NCBI GenBank assembly: GCA_037178975.1
Contig: JASJZH010000002.1
Span: 5,084,001 to 5,148,000, forward strand
Source: Oscheius tipulae
Lineage: Eukaryota; Nematoda; Chromadorea; Rhabditida; Rhabditidae
Length of the DNA stretch: 64,000 bases
Direction: 5' to 3'
The position numbers and the translations under genes were made by a program. Below the pieces are notes generated by a model, which had not been told where the DNA came from, made no database searches, and was given only the letters and a program-made list of their open reading frames with translations. Shown here one piece after another: positions 35,926 through 47,075 of this stretch. Positions within the stretch are counted from its first letter, which is position 1. Every line of letters starts with the position of its first letter.

Positions 35926-38428
35926 TCAGCTGCCTTCTTCTGGATCGTCGTCATCTTTGCCGGCTGTCTTCATTGTGGCCAGACGATTCTCTTGGCGGTA
36001 GAAGTGCTTGAAGTTGGCCACCTGGAATAAAATTAATGGAATCTGGAGAGTTCGATGGGGACATTTCTGGGTATAGTGCGTTAACAAATATGAGAAACTA
36101 TACTTCAGGAAATGAAACGACAGTCACTGATACAGTAAAAACGAGTCAAGAGACTGAGAGTATATCCAAGTCATTTAAATGACCGGAGTTGACTACTTGG
36201 TAAACAAATATGGGATAAGAACGCGGTAGTTCTAAGGAAAATGTGACTGGCAAAAGCGCAATATATCGAGATTCCGAAGCCGAGAACCAAGGCTGTAATT
36301 GTACAGGTAAAAATGGAGTCGAGAGCTGTCCCTAAATCCCGTGTAGAACAACAAAGTCTAAACGTTAAGTCCGTACTTGATGTAAACATTTGTACAGTGT
36401 CTCTTACTTTCCACTTCACTTCCCCGATGTTTCTGCACTTACAATGATAGGAACAGGTAGAGCCAAAGTGAGCACTCCGATCAGAGCGCACATCGATCCA
36501 ACGATCTTGCCCTGTGGCGATAGAGGAACCAGATCTCCGTAGCTGAAAAAGTGGGTTGGAGAGAGAACACAAACTCGGTTAGACTAAGGACACGACCACA
36601 AATCACGCTCATTCGCACTTACCCCACTGTCGTCATTGTTACCTAAACTTTTTTGTTTTTAGGCGTTTTGAGAGGGATTGGAAAACCACTGTGAGAGATA
36701 CGTACCAGGACAAACCAGAAGGAGGCCGGGATCGAAGTGAACTTCGAGTTCGGTTCGCCTTGTTCCGCAAAATACATCCCGGAGGCGAAAAGAACCAAGG
36801 CTATGACCATGAAAAAGATCAGCAGACAGAACTCTTGGACCGAGGCTCGGAACGTCTTTCCGAGAATTTGCAGTCCTACCGAGTGTCTTAAGATCTTTTT
36901 ACTTTTCTTAGGCGGAATAATTACCTGCTGAGTTTGAATATTCGAAAAACTCGAACGAGTCGAAGAACTCGCAGGACGGCAAAAGACATTGAAGAGTTTG
37001 ACTTACTCGCGTCGGCCCTACAATTTCGAATACTAAAATATTGCCACGGAATCTACCAGACGAGATTCACAAAGAAGGGAGCGATGGCCACAAAATCTAT
37101 GATGTTGAGGAACGAGGTCAGGAAGGTGTACTTCGAGGGACAGCTGATGAACCGGAGGAACAGTTCTGAGCTTTTCTCTATACTCCTGCAGGAAATGAGT
37201 GTACCTATAGTGAACCAGAGGATACAGACTAGTTCGATCCAGAAAAAGGGATTGCTGAAGTGGCGACTCTCTTCCTTCTCCGGTGTAGCGATTGTTGTGT
37301 TGACCTCGGCAGAAGGGACAGTCTCCCAACAGAATGAAACTATTGAACTGGAAACATTATCTGGATTTAAGTTCTGTACCATAAACTTACACAATGATAA
37401 CAGCTATTGAAATGAAGGCGACAATTCGAGCGGAGAGGGAAGAGTCCGGATATTCCATCAGCTCCCAGATTTTCCGCTGTGTCGGATGATTCGGCATGAT
37501 GGTATCCGGAGGCTTCTCGTAGCCCTCTGCTATCCAGAACTCTTCTAGCAAGTCGTCTCCCATCTTAGCTTTGTTTTTTTTTACAGAACAAGGAAGTAAG
37601 TTACCTGGAAGAACCGCATCTCTCTCAAGAAGATGTCAATCGGGACCATCTCCGGTCGTTTGACTCTTCCTCCGCTCTGGTATATGTATAGGATTGACTC
37701 GAATCTAAAGTTTAGTGTTCCCTACAGTATAAAAGAAGAACTGAGGATATAACAAAGGAAAGAGAGACATGCGGCTGAGAGTTATGTATGGAAGTGTCAG
37801 AGAAAGAAGGAGAGATGGACAACTCCCACACACGAACTCACAACAGCCATCGCATGTCCCATTCTTTCACCTTCCGAGGCCTTCAAGACACTTTTATATA
37901 TTTGATATTCTCTAACATTACTGAAAACTAGAAAAAACAAGGACAGCCCCATTTTCTACGAACTTTTTTAATTGCTCCCTTCAAAGAAAGAATGGTCTTT
38001 GAAATACTTCCAGAGATCTCAGTCCGGGAACTTACGTGGATCTGTGCCGGTCGAAGAAGTACTCTTTGGTCTCTGGCACCCAGTATCGTTCCCGTTTCCG
38101 TCGACTTCCTAGAAGACTGTTCGGGTATCTGAATTAAACGCTACTATGGTTCACTCAGGTAGTACCTCTCCAAGGTCCTCTCCCATGTCTGAAATCTCAT
38201 TCCGGACACATTGATCGTGACCATATCACCGCCAGTCCCGGGAACAGAACTAAAATCCGCGAACAATAACAAGCACATCAAAGTAATTCGATAGCTACAC
38301 ATGTTCCTCACTCACCTGTCATCTGTCAACGGGCTGCCACGCTGTGGACTGGCGCTCTTGTCATCCATGCTGAGCAGATTCCCGTTAATCTCGTCCGCGT
38401 CCATGATCGGAGGTCTGCAAGGAGACAT
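35926..38428 (-). CDS. Shaker-type (Kv1-like) voltage-gated potassium channel alpha subunit
   Basis: The start ATG at 38428 ([17 protein letters not shown]) follows ctttcctcag; the stop is TGA at 35928-35926. T1 tetramerisation domain: [40 protein letters not shown] and [21 protein letters not shown]1 region [15 protein letters not shown]2 [21 protein letters not shown]3 [18 protein letters not shown]4 [19 protein letters not shown] with regularly spaced Arg; S5 [17 protein letters not shown]. The pore is ASFWFVLV / TMTTVG / YGDLVPLSP, giving a complete TVGYGD filter across three exons, and S6 contains the PVP hinge ([11 protein letters not shown]). The C-terminus is very short (ends [11 protein letters not shown]), with no PDZ-binding motif. 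Such channels form tetramers and repolarise excitable cells. C. elegans SHK-1 is the likely counterpart by family knowledge. Confidence 0.9.
36623..36642 (-). other. 20-nt micro-exon encoding the start of the K+ selectivity filter
   Basis: Between the exon ending SFWFVLV (intron donor near 36705) and the exon starting CTACGGAGATCTG lies a 20-nt exon with consensus acceptor and donor, encoding TMTTVG. Without it the channel lacks most of its selectivity filter. The exon fits the reading frame on both sides. Confidence 0.75.
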
Positions 38429-41400
38429 CTCTGAGGAAAGGAGGTCGTTCTTTTCGATGATGTCGGGTTCTTTTATGGGAGAAGAAACTTTAGGATTCAT
38501 GTGGTCTTCCGCTTTTAGGAACACGGAAGCGGATCATTCTTTTGACACTTTGACCCTGGTTCCTTCTATTACTTTTCGCGATTTCATCATACTTGGGCCA
38601 TTCTTGGAATGTTTTAAGATTAGGAAAGACAATGATTTTATCGACTTCTACCTGCATCTCTTAAAGGCCTAGGGTTTTGTCAGGTCAGTCAAAACGAGCA
38701 ACTGAGACTTTTACGTATGAAACGTTTGCTGATACTAAAAGATAGTCAATCAATGTGTACATACAACGTAAAGGAGCAGTTATTTTTGAAAATGAACGGA
38801 TCCCTTGATCATTTTTTTCCTTATTGCACAATGTGCGAGGAATAAACAAACACTCGTGATGAGGGAACAGTTGCTTTGTGGAAATATCTGCGAAAGAGAG
38901 AAGAGAGTGAGATGTACGAAAAGATCATAAAAGAGCCCATAAAATATAGCCCTCCTGGCAGCCATACGCCGTCGGCAAGGACAAATTATATCTAGTCGGA
39001 GACTGGGAAAAGATTTCCGAAAAAGACAAAAGGTTAAAGAAAGAGAGAAAGGCGTTGGCTGATATAACACCCGAGGGCAGCTGCCCGTTCGAACGGGGAT
39101 GACTCTCGACCACATTTAAATTCTCGTCCTCGACGCCACATTCCCCGGGTGACATTCAAATAATTACATTGTTCCGCTGCGCCATCCTTCAAGCCTTTCT
39201 CTTAACTTTTTTGGACAGTGACTAAAAAAATCAAAAACTTATGAAACATCAGTCGCTTACGCTCCTATTGGAGCGACCCAGTGCAGTTTGAACTGTTTGA
39301 GTCTCTTCTGCCTCGACTGGTCAACTCTAGGATAACGCTTGACAGAAAAGGCTATAGAAACTGTTAAGTGTTATCCTAGATTAGACATGTGTTGCACATG
39401 AACGCCTCTTTTGTGATTGTAAAGTTAAGCGAGTGTCAGGACCTTTTTTCGAGTATGTGTTCTGACATGGATCTTGTAGAGAAAAACTCCCTGATCACGG
39501 TGGTGTCTCTTTTGTCTGCGATTATCACAGAGAAATAAAACTCCCAGAACAAAATCTATCACTTGACGGGGGCAGCCTCTTGTCAGTAATTAACTGACTT
39601 ATCAAAAATTATAACAACTGACAGTAATTAGTTGCTAGCTTTTGACTACTGAATTTAGTTGCTGCTCCAAAACACTGGGGGCATGTTGTCCTTTGAGTCC
39701 TCTACAGCTTCTCGGAACAGAAATAAGATGAGTCTGAACGGTCTATGATACAAAATCACGTAGATTTACAGAATTCTGTAACCCTTCCTCCGACTTTCTA
39801 CTATCTAAACGAGAGTTTATAGGGTCTTGTACGTCCCAAAGAGCCCTTTTACGAAATGAGGTTGTCTTGTTCTCGCTATGAAACCATTTTCCCTGATATT
39901 ATCTCAAAGCCTTCCCTAATGGCCATTTCCTAGTCAAAAAGACAACCTTCCAGCACAAGTAAACAGCAAAGACTGGAAGTCAAAGGAACTAGCCATGACA
40001 TGTCAAACCGTCTGAGCTTGAACTTCGGAGAGCTACAAAAAGGACCGGACGCTCGCTCTAGGATCTTTCACCCAAAAATGGAATACGATATGGTATGGGT
40101 GAGAACGACAAACCTCTTCCGTCGTCGAATAATGGTCGGCCTACTACGCCGCCTTATAGACTGTGAACTCATCCAGACGAGCATTTTCTGGGAGAAGTAA
40201 AAGCTAGGAGCCTAGAACTGTGCGGCACTGAACTGTCAACAGAGCGTTCCGTCTATTGAAAAGATGAGGACCCGGTTATCCGATTACATCCAAGACACAT
40301 CAAAGAATTACCTTCGACGCTTCCTCCCGGCCAATTTCCACATTGTCTCAGACGAGAAGAAGAAGATGGAGGAGTGGGGCTATTTTCGAAGTAACGACAA
40401 TGGGCATCTCATTGGCGAGCAGAGAAAAAGGCACGTAGAGAGCAAAGAAGTCAATGAAACGCCCTGGCAGAAAGACTTGGCTTCTTGCTCGCGAATTACA
40501 CGAGACCTCAAATCCTGATGAATTATAGACGAGCGAGAATGGACGGGAGGTGTTGGGTTACGAAAGAAGACCAATTAGGCCTTCAGCAGGGGGAGAAAAA
40601 GACTGCTGTTTTGAAGGGAGTCGGGGAGAGAGAGGTAAATGCAATACAAGCGTGTGGGGTGATTGTGACTGATGAGTGTAGTCAGGTGGTCCCGAACCTC
40701 TGCTGGATGCAGATCTGACGACAAGCTTCAAAGAGAGATCAAAACAAGATTTGAAACGCGAACAACGAGAAGCCCATCAATCAATCTACTACTGCATGAG
40801 CAACAAAAGCTTTTAGTAGAAAGCTGGCTAGTAGTTCTGAACTTGACCTCAGAGCAACGCCAATCGTTGGAAGTACTCCTACCAGTAGGGCACATTATCT
40901 TGGAGAGTAGAGCCAATCCCATCCGGTCTCGGAATGTACTACCTCTCCCGTACTATCTGTACCAGACTACCTTTTCCTCTACGGCCTTAACGAGTTGAAC
41001 TTTCCCGCTGCTTCCCTTCAAACAGCGATTCTACTTCATCTGTTCAGCTCCTCGTCCGACAGCGCAGAATTGATATACGAGTCATTTTCGTAGTCTCATA
41101 ATGCCGCGGGAGCCGCAAAGAAATAATTATTCGCCCAACAACATACTGGCAAGTTTTGTCTTGATTGTTTTCATAAAAGAACGACGGAACACGATAATGG
41201 GAGATAGCGAGGAAAGATTGAGAGAGGAAGTTTAACATTTTGAATGGATCCGGCGCCACAATTTTATGGGACGATAAGGATATCTACTTTTTTCAGCCTG
41301 TCAGACCATGTTCCCTTTACGTAATTGGAAGTTAATACGCTCTACTACTCATTTCCGAGAGCCTTTCAAAAGTTCAGCCACCCCCGGATCCATGCCTGAC

Positions 41401-41455
41401 TTGCCAAGACACACACATGTTTTGATGATTTCTTAGCAGAAAAAACCCGACTCAC
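38429..41455. other. 3 kb stretch without a confident gene
   Basis: Upstream of the potassium channel and downstream of the last placed exon of a small unknown gene. It contains the left copy of the structured inverted element (about 39251-39392). An 84-codon plus frame at 40264-40518 (MRTRLSDYIQDTSKNYLRRF...) reads like protein but has no splice context or known domain, and I do not call it. Confidence 0.45.
39251..39392 (-). repeat. Structured ~150 bp element, copy 1 (inverted relative to copy 2)
   Basis: On the minus strand this copy matches 41990-42144 along most of its length. It contains a stem of about 20 bp (tctaggataac...gttatcctaga, with cttaacag/ctgtcaag continuing the pairing) and a second 6-bp stem (cgctcc aata ggagcg). 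Differences from copy 2 keep the pairing. It may be a non-coding RNA gene, a MITE, or one end of a fold-back transposon. Confidence 0.65.
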
Positions 41456-42817
41456 AGATCAACGGATTGAGCACGTTTTCCATCTCCATTGACGGGTGTA
41501 TGATTCCGCGACACGCGTGTTGATCGGCTCTCGAGCTGGTACTTTTCCGGATGGACGTTCAAAGCCTGCTCAAGACGTCTGAAATTGGGAGATTGGTTGG
41601 TGTCGATCTATGACAGTCCATTGACATTTACCGTAGTGACTCTCTATGACAATCCAAAACATTTTCAAAGCCTCATCTCTCACTTTCTAGAAGAAAACTA
41701 CTTCCTTTTGAAAGATTCATTGGACGGCTGATTATAAATAAACAGAAAAAACATCAACAAGCCATGGGCAGACTTTTGATGGATGCTTAATTAATCGAGC
41801 GGGGCTCAGCGATCGTCACGCTACTTTTACGTCATCTGGAGACCGATAAAGATGGACTTGGAGGTGTTAGTACAAAAACTGAAAAAGTCAGACAGCAATA
41901 CCAACCTCTTGACATGACCTACTTTGACTGTATTTATAGACAGAAGATAAAATTCTCAAATTGTAAAATTGGTAAAAGACGTTACAGTTACACATGCCAG
42001 CTCTAATCTGGGATAACAATTGATAAATGTCTATTCTGTCAAGTGTTATCCCAGATCAGAGTTGACCAATCGAGCCAGAAAAGATTCAAACAGTTCTAAT
42101 GGCAGAGAGAGCACTGGGTCGCTTCGCCAGGAGCGTAAGTGGCTGGTTCTTTTCTCAATTCTCTTGTCATCTAAAAACTGACGTATTGAGATTCAGAACA
42201 ACAGAAAGAGAGAGACCACAGAACTGGGAAAAAACACAGAGAGATTAGGCAGTGAAACAGAAAATTGGTCAGACAATCAGACACAGGATACAGAACACAA
42301 AAGAATCGGCCATTAACTGACCACTTACCTGACCAGCTTCCGAAGCATCCAGACTCTGACTTGTCACCTCCGGCTCCCCCAAAGGCCCCGCCCCTTTTGA
42401 CTGGGGGAGCCTCTCCTAATTACTATAGACCGACACGGCTATAGGGTTGCTCCTCATTTTCCCACGTGATTTCACGTAAACATAGAGTTCTCCATTTATA
42501 GCGAAGGAGTAAGTCTAATTGAAACAACAGGAGCTTACTTTGTCTTCAGGCCTAAATTTAGAGTGTTTTGTAAACAGGGCTGAAATTTTACAAATCAAGC
42601 AGTTTGACCAAATGACGCAAACAGAGGGGATCTAATGAGATGCATTAGTTGGATTGAAGAAGCCCATCTACTAATTAATTGATATTGCTTGGAGATCCCG
42701 CATTTAGATATCGAGAAAGGGGAATATGAAAGGAAACCTGGTGAGTCTCTGATGCCACTCGAAGTCTCTGAGATTCTTGCTGGCCACGCTGCCGTCGCTG
42801 GCCTTCCTCGTGCGCAT
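41456..42817 (-). CDS. Small basic protein, unknown (3' end unresolved)
   Basis: Exons placed: about 42734-42817 (MRTRKASDGSVASKNLRDFE then WHQRLT), a 27-nt exon 42329-42355 (VWMLRKLV), and 41456-41578 (RRLEQALNVHPEKYQLESRS then TRVSRNHTPVNGDGKRAQSV). All joins are in frame. The ATG at 42817 follows an acceptor-like ccattgtctgcag; a slightly longer start (MAHCLQKITVNG at 42853) is also open. The final exon, probably near 41.35-41.42 kb, could not be fixed. The right copy of the structured inverted element lies within its second intron. The product would be about 100 residues and strongly basic. No family was recognised. Confidence 0.4.
41990..42144 (+). repeat. Structured ~150 bp element, copy 2
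   Basis: The plus strand reads a long hairpin (atctgggataaca...tgttatcccagat, with further pairing inward broken by two mismatches), then gagttgacca, a linker with caaacagttc, a small hairpin (cgcttc gcca ggagcg) and gtaag. Copy 1 at 39251-39392 has the same order on the opposite strand. It lies in an intron of the small minus-strand gene. Confidence 0.65.
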
Positions 42818-44411
42818 ACCATTCACAGTAATTTTCTGCAGACAATGGGCCATTTTAAGTAGAAGAAAAGGAAGATCAGAATGGGAGGAAATGCTGTAAC
42901 AATAAGTGGGACAACCGCGTGATTGAGTGTGGTTAAGAATGTCCACTGCAGATGACACCTGCCCACCGAATGTTCATTTTGGATCTGACAATGAACTAGA
43001 AGATAAATTGCGCGTAGCTATAGGTTCAGAATCCACCTCATTCATTGCGCGCAGTTTCAGACCAATACGATAAATCTGAATGGGTATCCTCAGATGATGT
43101 TTTTAAACTTACGGACTCACTTCTGGTTACTAATGAATCAAATATGATATGGTAGAATGTTTAAATCATTTGAAATAAAATTTGCAGTGCCCCGGAATTC
43201 AGAAAAACAGTTGTCACACCTGTGCTGCCAATGGAAAAATTTTGCTTTTGCTCGAAAATGAGATATTTAAAAGTACTCTTGTAATATAAATAACTGCCCT
43301 AAACCATTTTTTTACTACTAATGGACGTTGGTAAAGAAACATTCTCCGAAGTTTTAACAAAAAAAGGAACAATTATAATTAAAAAATGACGGCGAAGGAC
43401 GGTTTGTGCAAAAACGGGAAAAATGTTTTCTATTATTCCGTTTTTGCACAATTAAAAACACCCTTCTTATTGCCGTCGCTTTTTTAATTATAATCATCTT
43501 TCAGGTGAAGACGACGGGGCAGTGTACAAGTCAGCCAGCGGGGAACATGCACACCTGGCGGTTCGTAGCCGCAAAAGATTGGGCGGAATGGGTGATTAAA
43601 AGGATACAAATTGTGGGCACACATAACAATTGTTAGGATACGAAAGGATCAAGCGGTATTGAAAGATCAAAGAGCTATGAGCTCATCAGTTCGGGTTGCT
43701 TGGAGAACTACAGAATCATGGGGTTTTGAAGCAATGAAAACGAGAAGGGTTTCTTCTCGACTATGAAATAGGATTTCCCGTTTTCATTTTTCTATATGAT
43801 AAGGTAAAAAGCAGCGCTTAGAAAACTGATACAGTATGATTACCTGACGGACGTCTTGCGCACGTGGGACGTGTTCATAGCAAAAATTGGAAGAAGTGAT
43901 AGCAGGCCGTCTAGCTTGACCAGCATTCAAAATTTGCACGCGCCGCAGTTTGAAACGTGATAGGTGGACAAGCTTTGATCTACAAAACGAGCAGAAAGTT
44001 TGAAACTTTCATGATCTTTGAAACCCTAAGGGACTGGTTGAACGGCATGATTGCAAGGAAGTGGCCAAATCGATCAGGATCGGATCAAGCCCGGTGTTAC
44101 AAGAGAGACTGAGGGAAGGAAACAGCAGAATCAGCGAGAGAGTATGGGTCAGGTGGTCCGGTGACGTAACTGGGAGGAATGCTCCGGAACCCGGGTGATC
44201 GGGTTCAGAGAACCTTAACAAATTCCGAAGTAACCACTGAGGTGAAACTACTCAGAACAGGGAAGGTGGGCAGCTTCGCCGTCACTTTCAGAAGTTACTG
44301 GCCTAAAAGTTGTAATCGTCGATCTGACTCTCAACTTTACAAAACAACGCTATAAAAGTCTTCGATGCAAAAATACACAAAATTTTGAGATTTAGAGCCA
44401 GAAAAAGATTA
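42818..44411. other. Intergenic stretch with hairpin repeats
   Basis: No coding exon recognised. It contains the near-perfect hairpin element at 43370-43495 and a weaker inverted pair around 43734-43795 (aatgaaaacgagaa ... cccgttttcatt). Confidence 0.5.
43370..43495. repeat. Long imperfect palindrome, MITE-like
   Basis: The left arm starts aattataattaaaaaa and includes gtgcaaaaacggg; the right arm carries ccgtttttgcac and ends ttttttaattataat, so the ~125 bp element folds almost entirely on itself around position 43432. There is no coding potential. The form fits a fold-back or MITE element. Confidence 0.7.
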
Positions 44412-44747
44412 CTACGTGACTGGAGGCAGAGTCCACTCAAGACTCATCAAATTCGTCTCAAATCGAGCTGCCAAGTGGCCTAATTGAATATCCGTCTCGG
44501 GGAGGGCTGAATTTAGTGCAAACGTTGGGCTATGATCTCGTGTTAGATCTACGAAATTATGAAAAGTCGAGTGGAGAGGATGTGGAGGAGGGGCTGTAAT
44601 ACCACATTCGTATTGAGACAATTCCTCCCCAGAGGAAGAACCCGTGGAAAGTTTCAGTCTTTTATAGGTCTTCCTTATTGGGAAGAGTACACCCACACAC
44701 TTTAGGACATTTAAAACTCACGGGTCTCGTCGCTTGAATCGGAACAT
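44412..44747 (-). CDS. Small protein of about 95 residues, unknown
   Basis: Two exons in frame: MFRFKRRDP then KTYKRLKLSTGSSSGEELSQ, YECGITAPPPHPLHSTFHNF and a tail ending FETNLMSLEWTLPPVT; stop TAG at 44414-44412. The 48-bp intron (44674-44721) ends in AAG, as in several genes here. An acceptor-like ccagcttttag lies about 20 bases upstream. Just before the start, a near-duplicate of the start context (agatgttccga) opens a four-codon upstream frame (ATG TTC CGA AGC TGA). No domain was recognised. Calling it a gene rests on frame, splice signals and composition. Confidence 0.48.
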
Positions 44748-45419
44748 CTCTTCAGCTTCGGAACATCTCTAAAAGCTGGAGATTACTTGAAAATTCTCGA
44801 GTAAGAGATCAGCGTTCGAACAAGGGGTAATGGAAAAAACATGAGAATATATATATATATATATATATAAGTTTTGGAACTCGGAGGCATCTCCATTGTG
44901 TGAGATCCCTCGTCTGGAGGTTAATTAATTCTGGACATAATTGGACCAAACAAAGAGAGAGAACTCGTTTTTTTGACTTCCGAGACCCATTTTTAATCAA
45001 AAGAAGAGAAGGATTGTGATGGGGTCTGATAGAAAATGAAAAATGAGAGATGACGGGAAAGGGAGTCTCAAAAAGTGAATTTTTGTCAGCCGAGAGAACA
45101 TTTAGGAAGTATCACATGAAAATTTATTACCAGCTGAATGACTTCTAATGACTCCTGGCTGAGCAGAGACCACAGATTTTGAATTATGGAACAGGGAGAA
45201 CTGGCGTAGGAATTCATCTCAGATCCACGCGAATTCTCGTGCTAATGAGGAATTTGGCTGGGATGAGACTCTGTCAATGAGCCAATGAAAACTCTGGTAT
45301 CATATAGGTTTCTAGGGAAAGTTTCATGCTGACAGTACAACTCTGTTTTTTCCATTTCAAATTCTCCAGTTTCGAAACAGCTGGAAATCGAAGCATAAAT
45401 CGTGCGACCGTCCATAAAT
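44748..45419. other. Intergenic stretch with an AT microsatellite
   Basis: It holds the (AT)n run near 44847-44869 and the presumed 5' region of the BAR-domain gene. No coding exon was seen. Confidence 0.5.
44847..44869. repeat. (AT)n microsatellite
   Basis: About eleven consecutive AT units, directly visible. Confidence 0.9.
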
Positions 45420-46556
45420 ATGCCCTCTCGTCCACGCTCTGGTCGCAATCGAGCCATGTCTTCTACGCTAGAGTCTCTGAAAAAGGTACCTTCCAAAACA
45501 ACCAATCTCAAACCAGTTAAAGGTCTATGATCGAGTCGAACAGACCGTCGCTGAAACTGTGGGCTCGGCAAACAAGACCGAGTACAGTCAGGAATTTCTC
45601 TGCCGAATTACAATGGTCGACGACATCAAGACGCACGTTTCGGCTGTTCTTTCGGCCATGGAGGTAGGGGAAGCTGTTCGATCTTTCCCTTCAGAAACAT
45701 ATCCCACATGATCAGAGAATCATCTCCTTGTTCACTGCCTCGACTCATTCCGCCGACAACGTCGCTCATTCGATGCGCGATTTCGCCAAGGCAATCGAGA
45801 ACTGGCCGAAGAATGACAAGAATGAGTATATTGTTCAGATGTTCTTGTGTGCTGAGGATGTCTTCAGGACGGTTGAGTCTTTTATATTAATCATAAAAAC
45901 ATGTATTCAGTTATCTCGGGCCGAGAAAACCTACGTCGAGAACGCCGCGATTCATTTCCTGTCTCCAATGAAGGTAAGCAGCCCTTCCAGATAAAATGAC
46001 CCTATTTTTGGACCTTTGAGCTCTTCCTCAACGCCGACATGAAGAAGTTTGAATACGTAAGTAGCCAGTCTATCTCTCTAACCTAGTGAGCACAGGAGAG
46101 GAAGTGTCTGATGACCGCCAGAGTCGACATGGACTTCGCGAGAAACAAGGCGACCAAGACCGAAAACGAACAGAACGTTCTAGAAGCCAGTCGAGCCATT
46201 GCAGAGTTTACAAAACAAAAGGAACTGGTCGAAGAGGAGATTCAGAACATGGAGAACAAGATGCAAGTGGTCAAGAGATCGTTGGCCACTTTCGTCGATG
46301 ATCTGGTTATCTATTTGGACACTTCACTGGAAGCTGTCAAAAAGTTGCAGCTGGTAGGAGGTTTTCTCAAAATGGGATAAGAGTTCAGATCATGAAAAAA
46401 CAATTGGACTACGATGAGACTTATGGTAGTCACTCTGGAGTTAGTTCCTCTCGCAGACTTCCAGATCTGTACCAGACCGAGACTCTGCATCCAGCAGGAA
46501 GATCGATCAAGGAGAAGAGAACTCTTATTGAACAATGGCACCCCCATCTTTTATAA
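45420..46556 (+). CDS. BAR-domain protein, endophilin-like, without SH3 domain
   Basis: Multi-exon; an acceptor-like aaattctccag lies at about 45369; stop TAA at 46554-46556. The in-frame ATG at 45456 (MSSTLESLKKVYDRVEQTV) is an alternative to the one at 45420. The N-BAR signature is visible: an amphipathic N-terminus, EYSQEFLCRITMVDDIKTHV, FAKAIENWPKNDKNEYIVQM, then FLNADMKKFEYERKCLMTAR and VDMDFARNKATK, equivalent to the KxLEGRRLDFDYKK block of endophilins. Helix 3 follows (EIQNMENKMQVVKRSLATFV). The protein ends shortly after (IEQWHPHLL), so the usual C-terminal SH3 domain is missing. BAR dimers sense or induce membrane curvature in endocytosis and mitochondrial or autophagic remodelling. 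Without SH3 it may lack dynamin/synaptojanin recruitment. Confidence 0.75.
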
Positions 46557-47075
46557 CTTTTCCAATAAATCTCTTCGTATAGTTGAGCCTTTTATCACCA
46601 AGAAAACCAGCTAAAATTACTGAATGATGTTCGTACTACCAGGGCAACCTAATCCTGCCGTGTTCTTTGATCAGTTCGTCCATTTCGCGCCCGTATCACT
46701 TCGACTCTTCTTGAAAACCTCTTCCAAGACTTGATTGTCTCGGTTTTTTTTCTTTCTCCTAGTTTTGTTTACAAACTTTTTTTGGCAACGAAATTCTTTC
46801 TTCCAATTAAAACTGCAAATCATTTTCGCCACGTCTTCGCTTGTGGTACGTTGCTGCTATCGATTCCTTCCGGGTTTCCCACAAAAACAGTCTCTGCTCT
46901 TTGCATTCTTATTTGAGCTGTCACTCAAAGGTTGGCTGTTCTCTGTTCCACCACACCGCCCATGTGACGGGAACTTACGTAAATACGCGTCCAGTGTTCT
47001 TTCTGTGACGACAACTGTCTCCTTTGAACTCATTTCCTTTTCTTTTATCCAGAAAATGTGAGGATTCCAGACCAA
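46557..47075. other. Intergenic stretch upstream of the thiolase cluster
   Basis: Pyrimidine-rich on the plus strand and ends in two acceptor-like sites (ttttatccag and aggattccag) just before the thiolase start. No coding exon was recognised. Confidence 0.5.

Noticed and set aside
40264-40518. 84-codon plus-strand frame MRTRLSDYIQDTSKNY...
   Set aside because: Protein-like composition but no splice signals, neighbours or known domain; too short to call.
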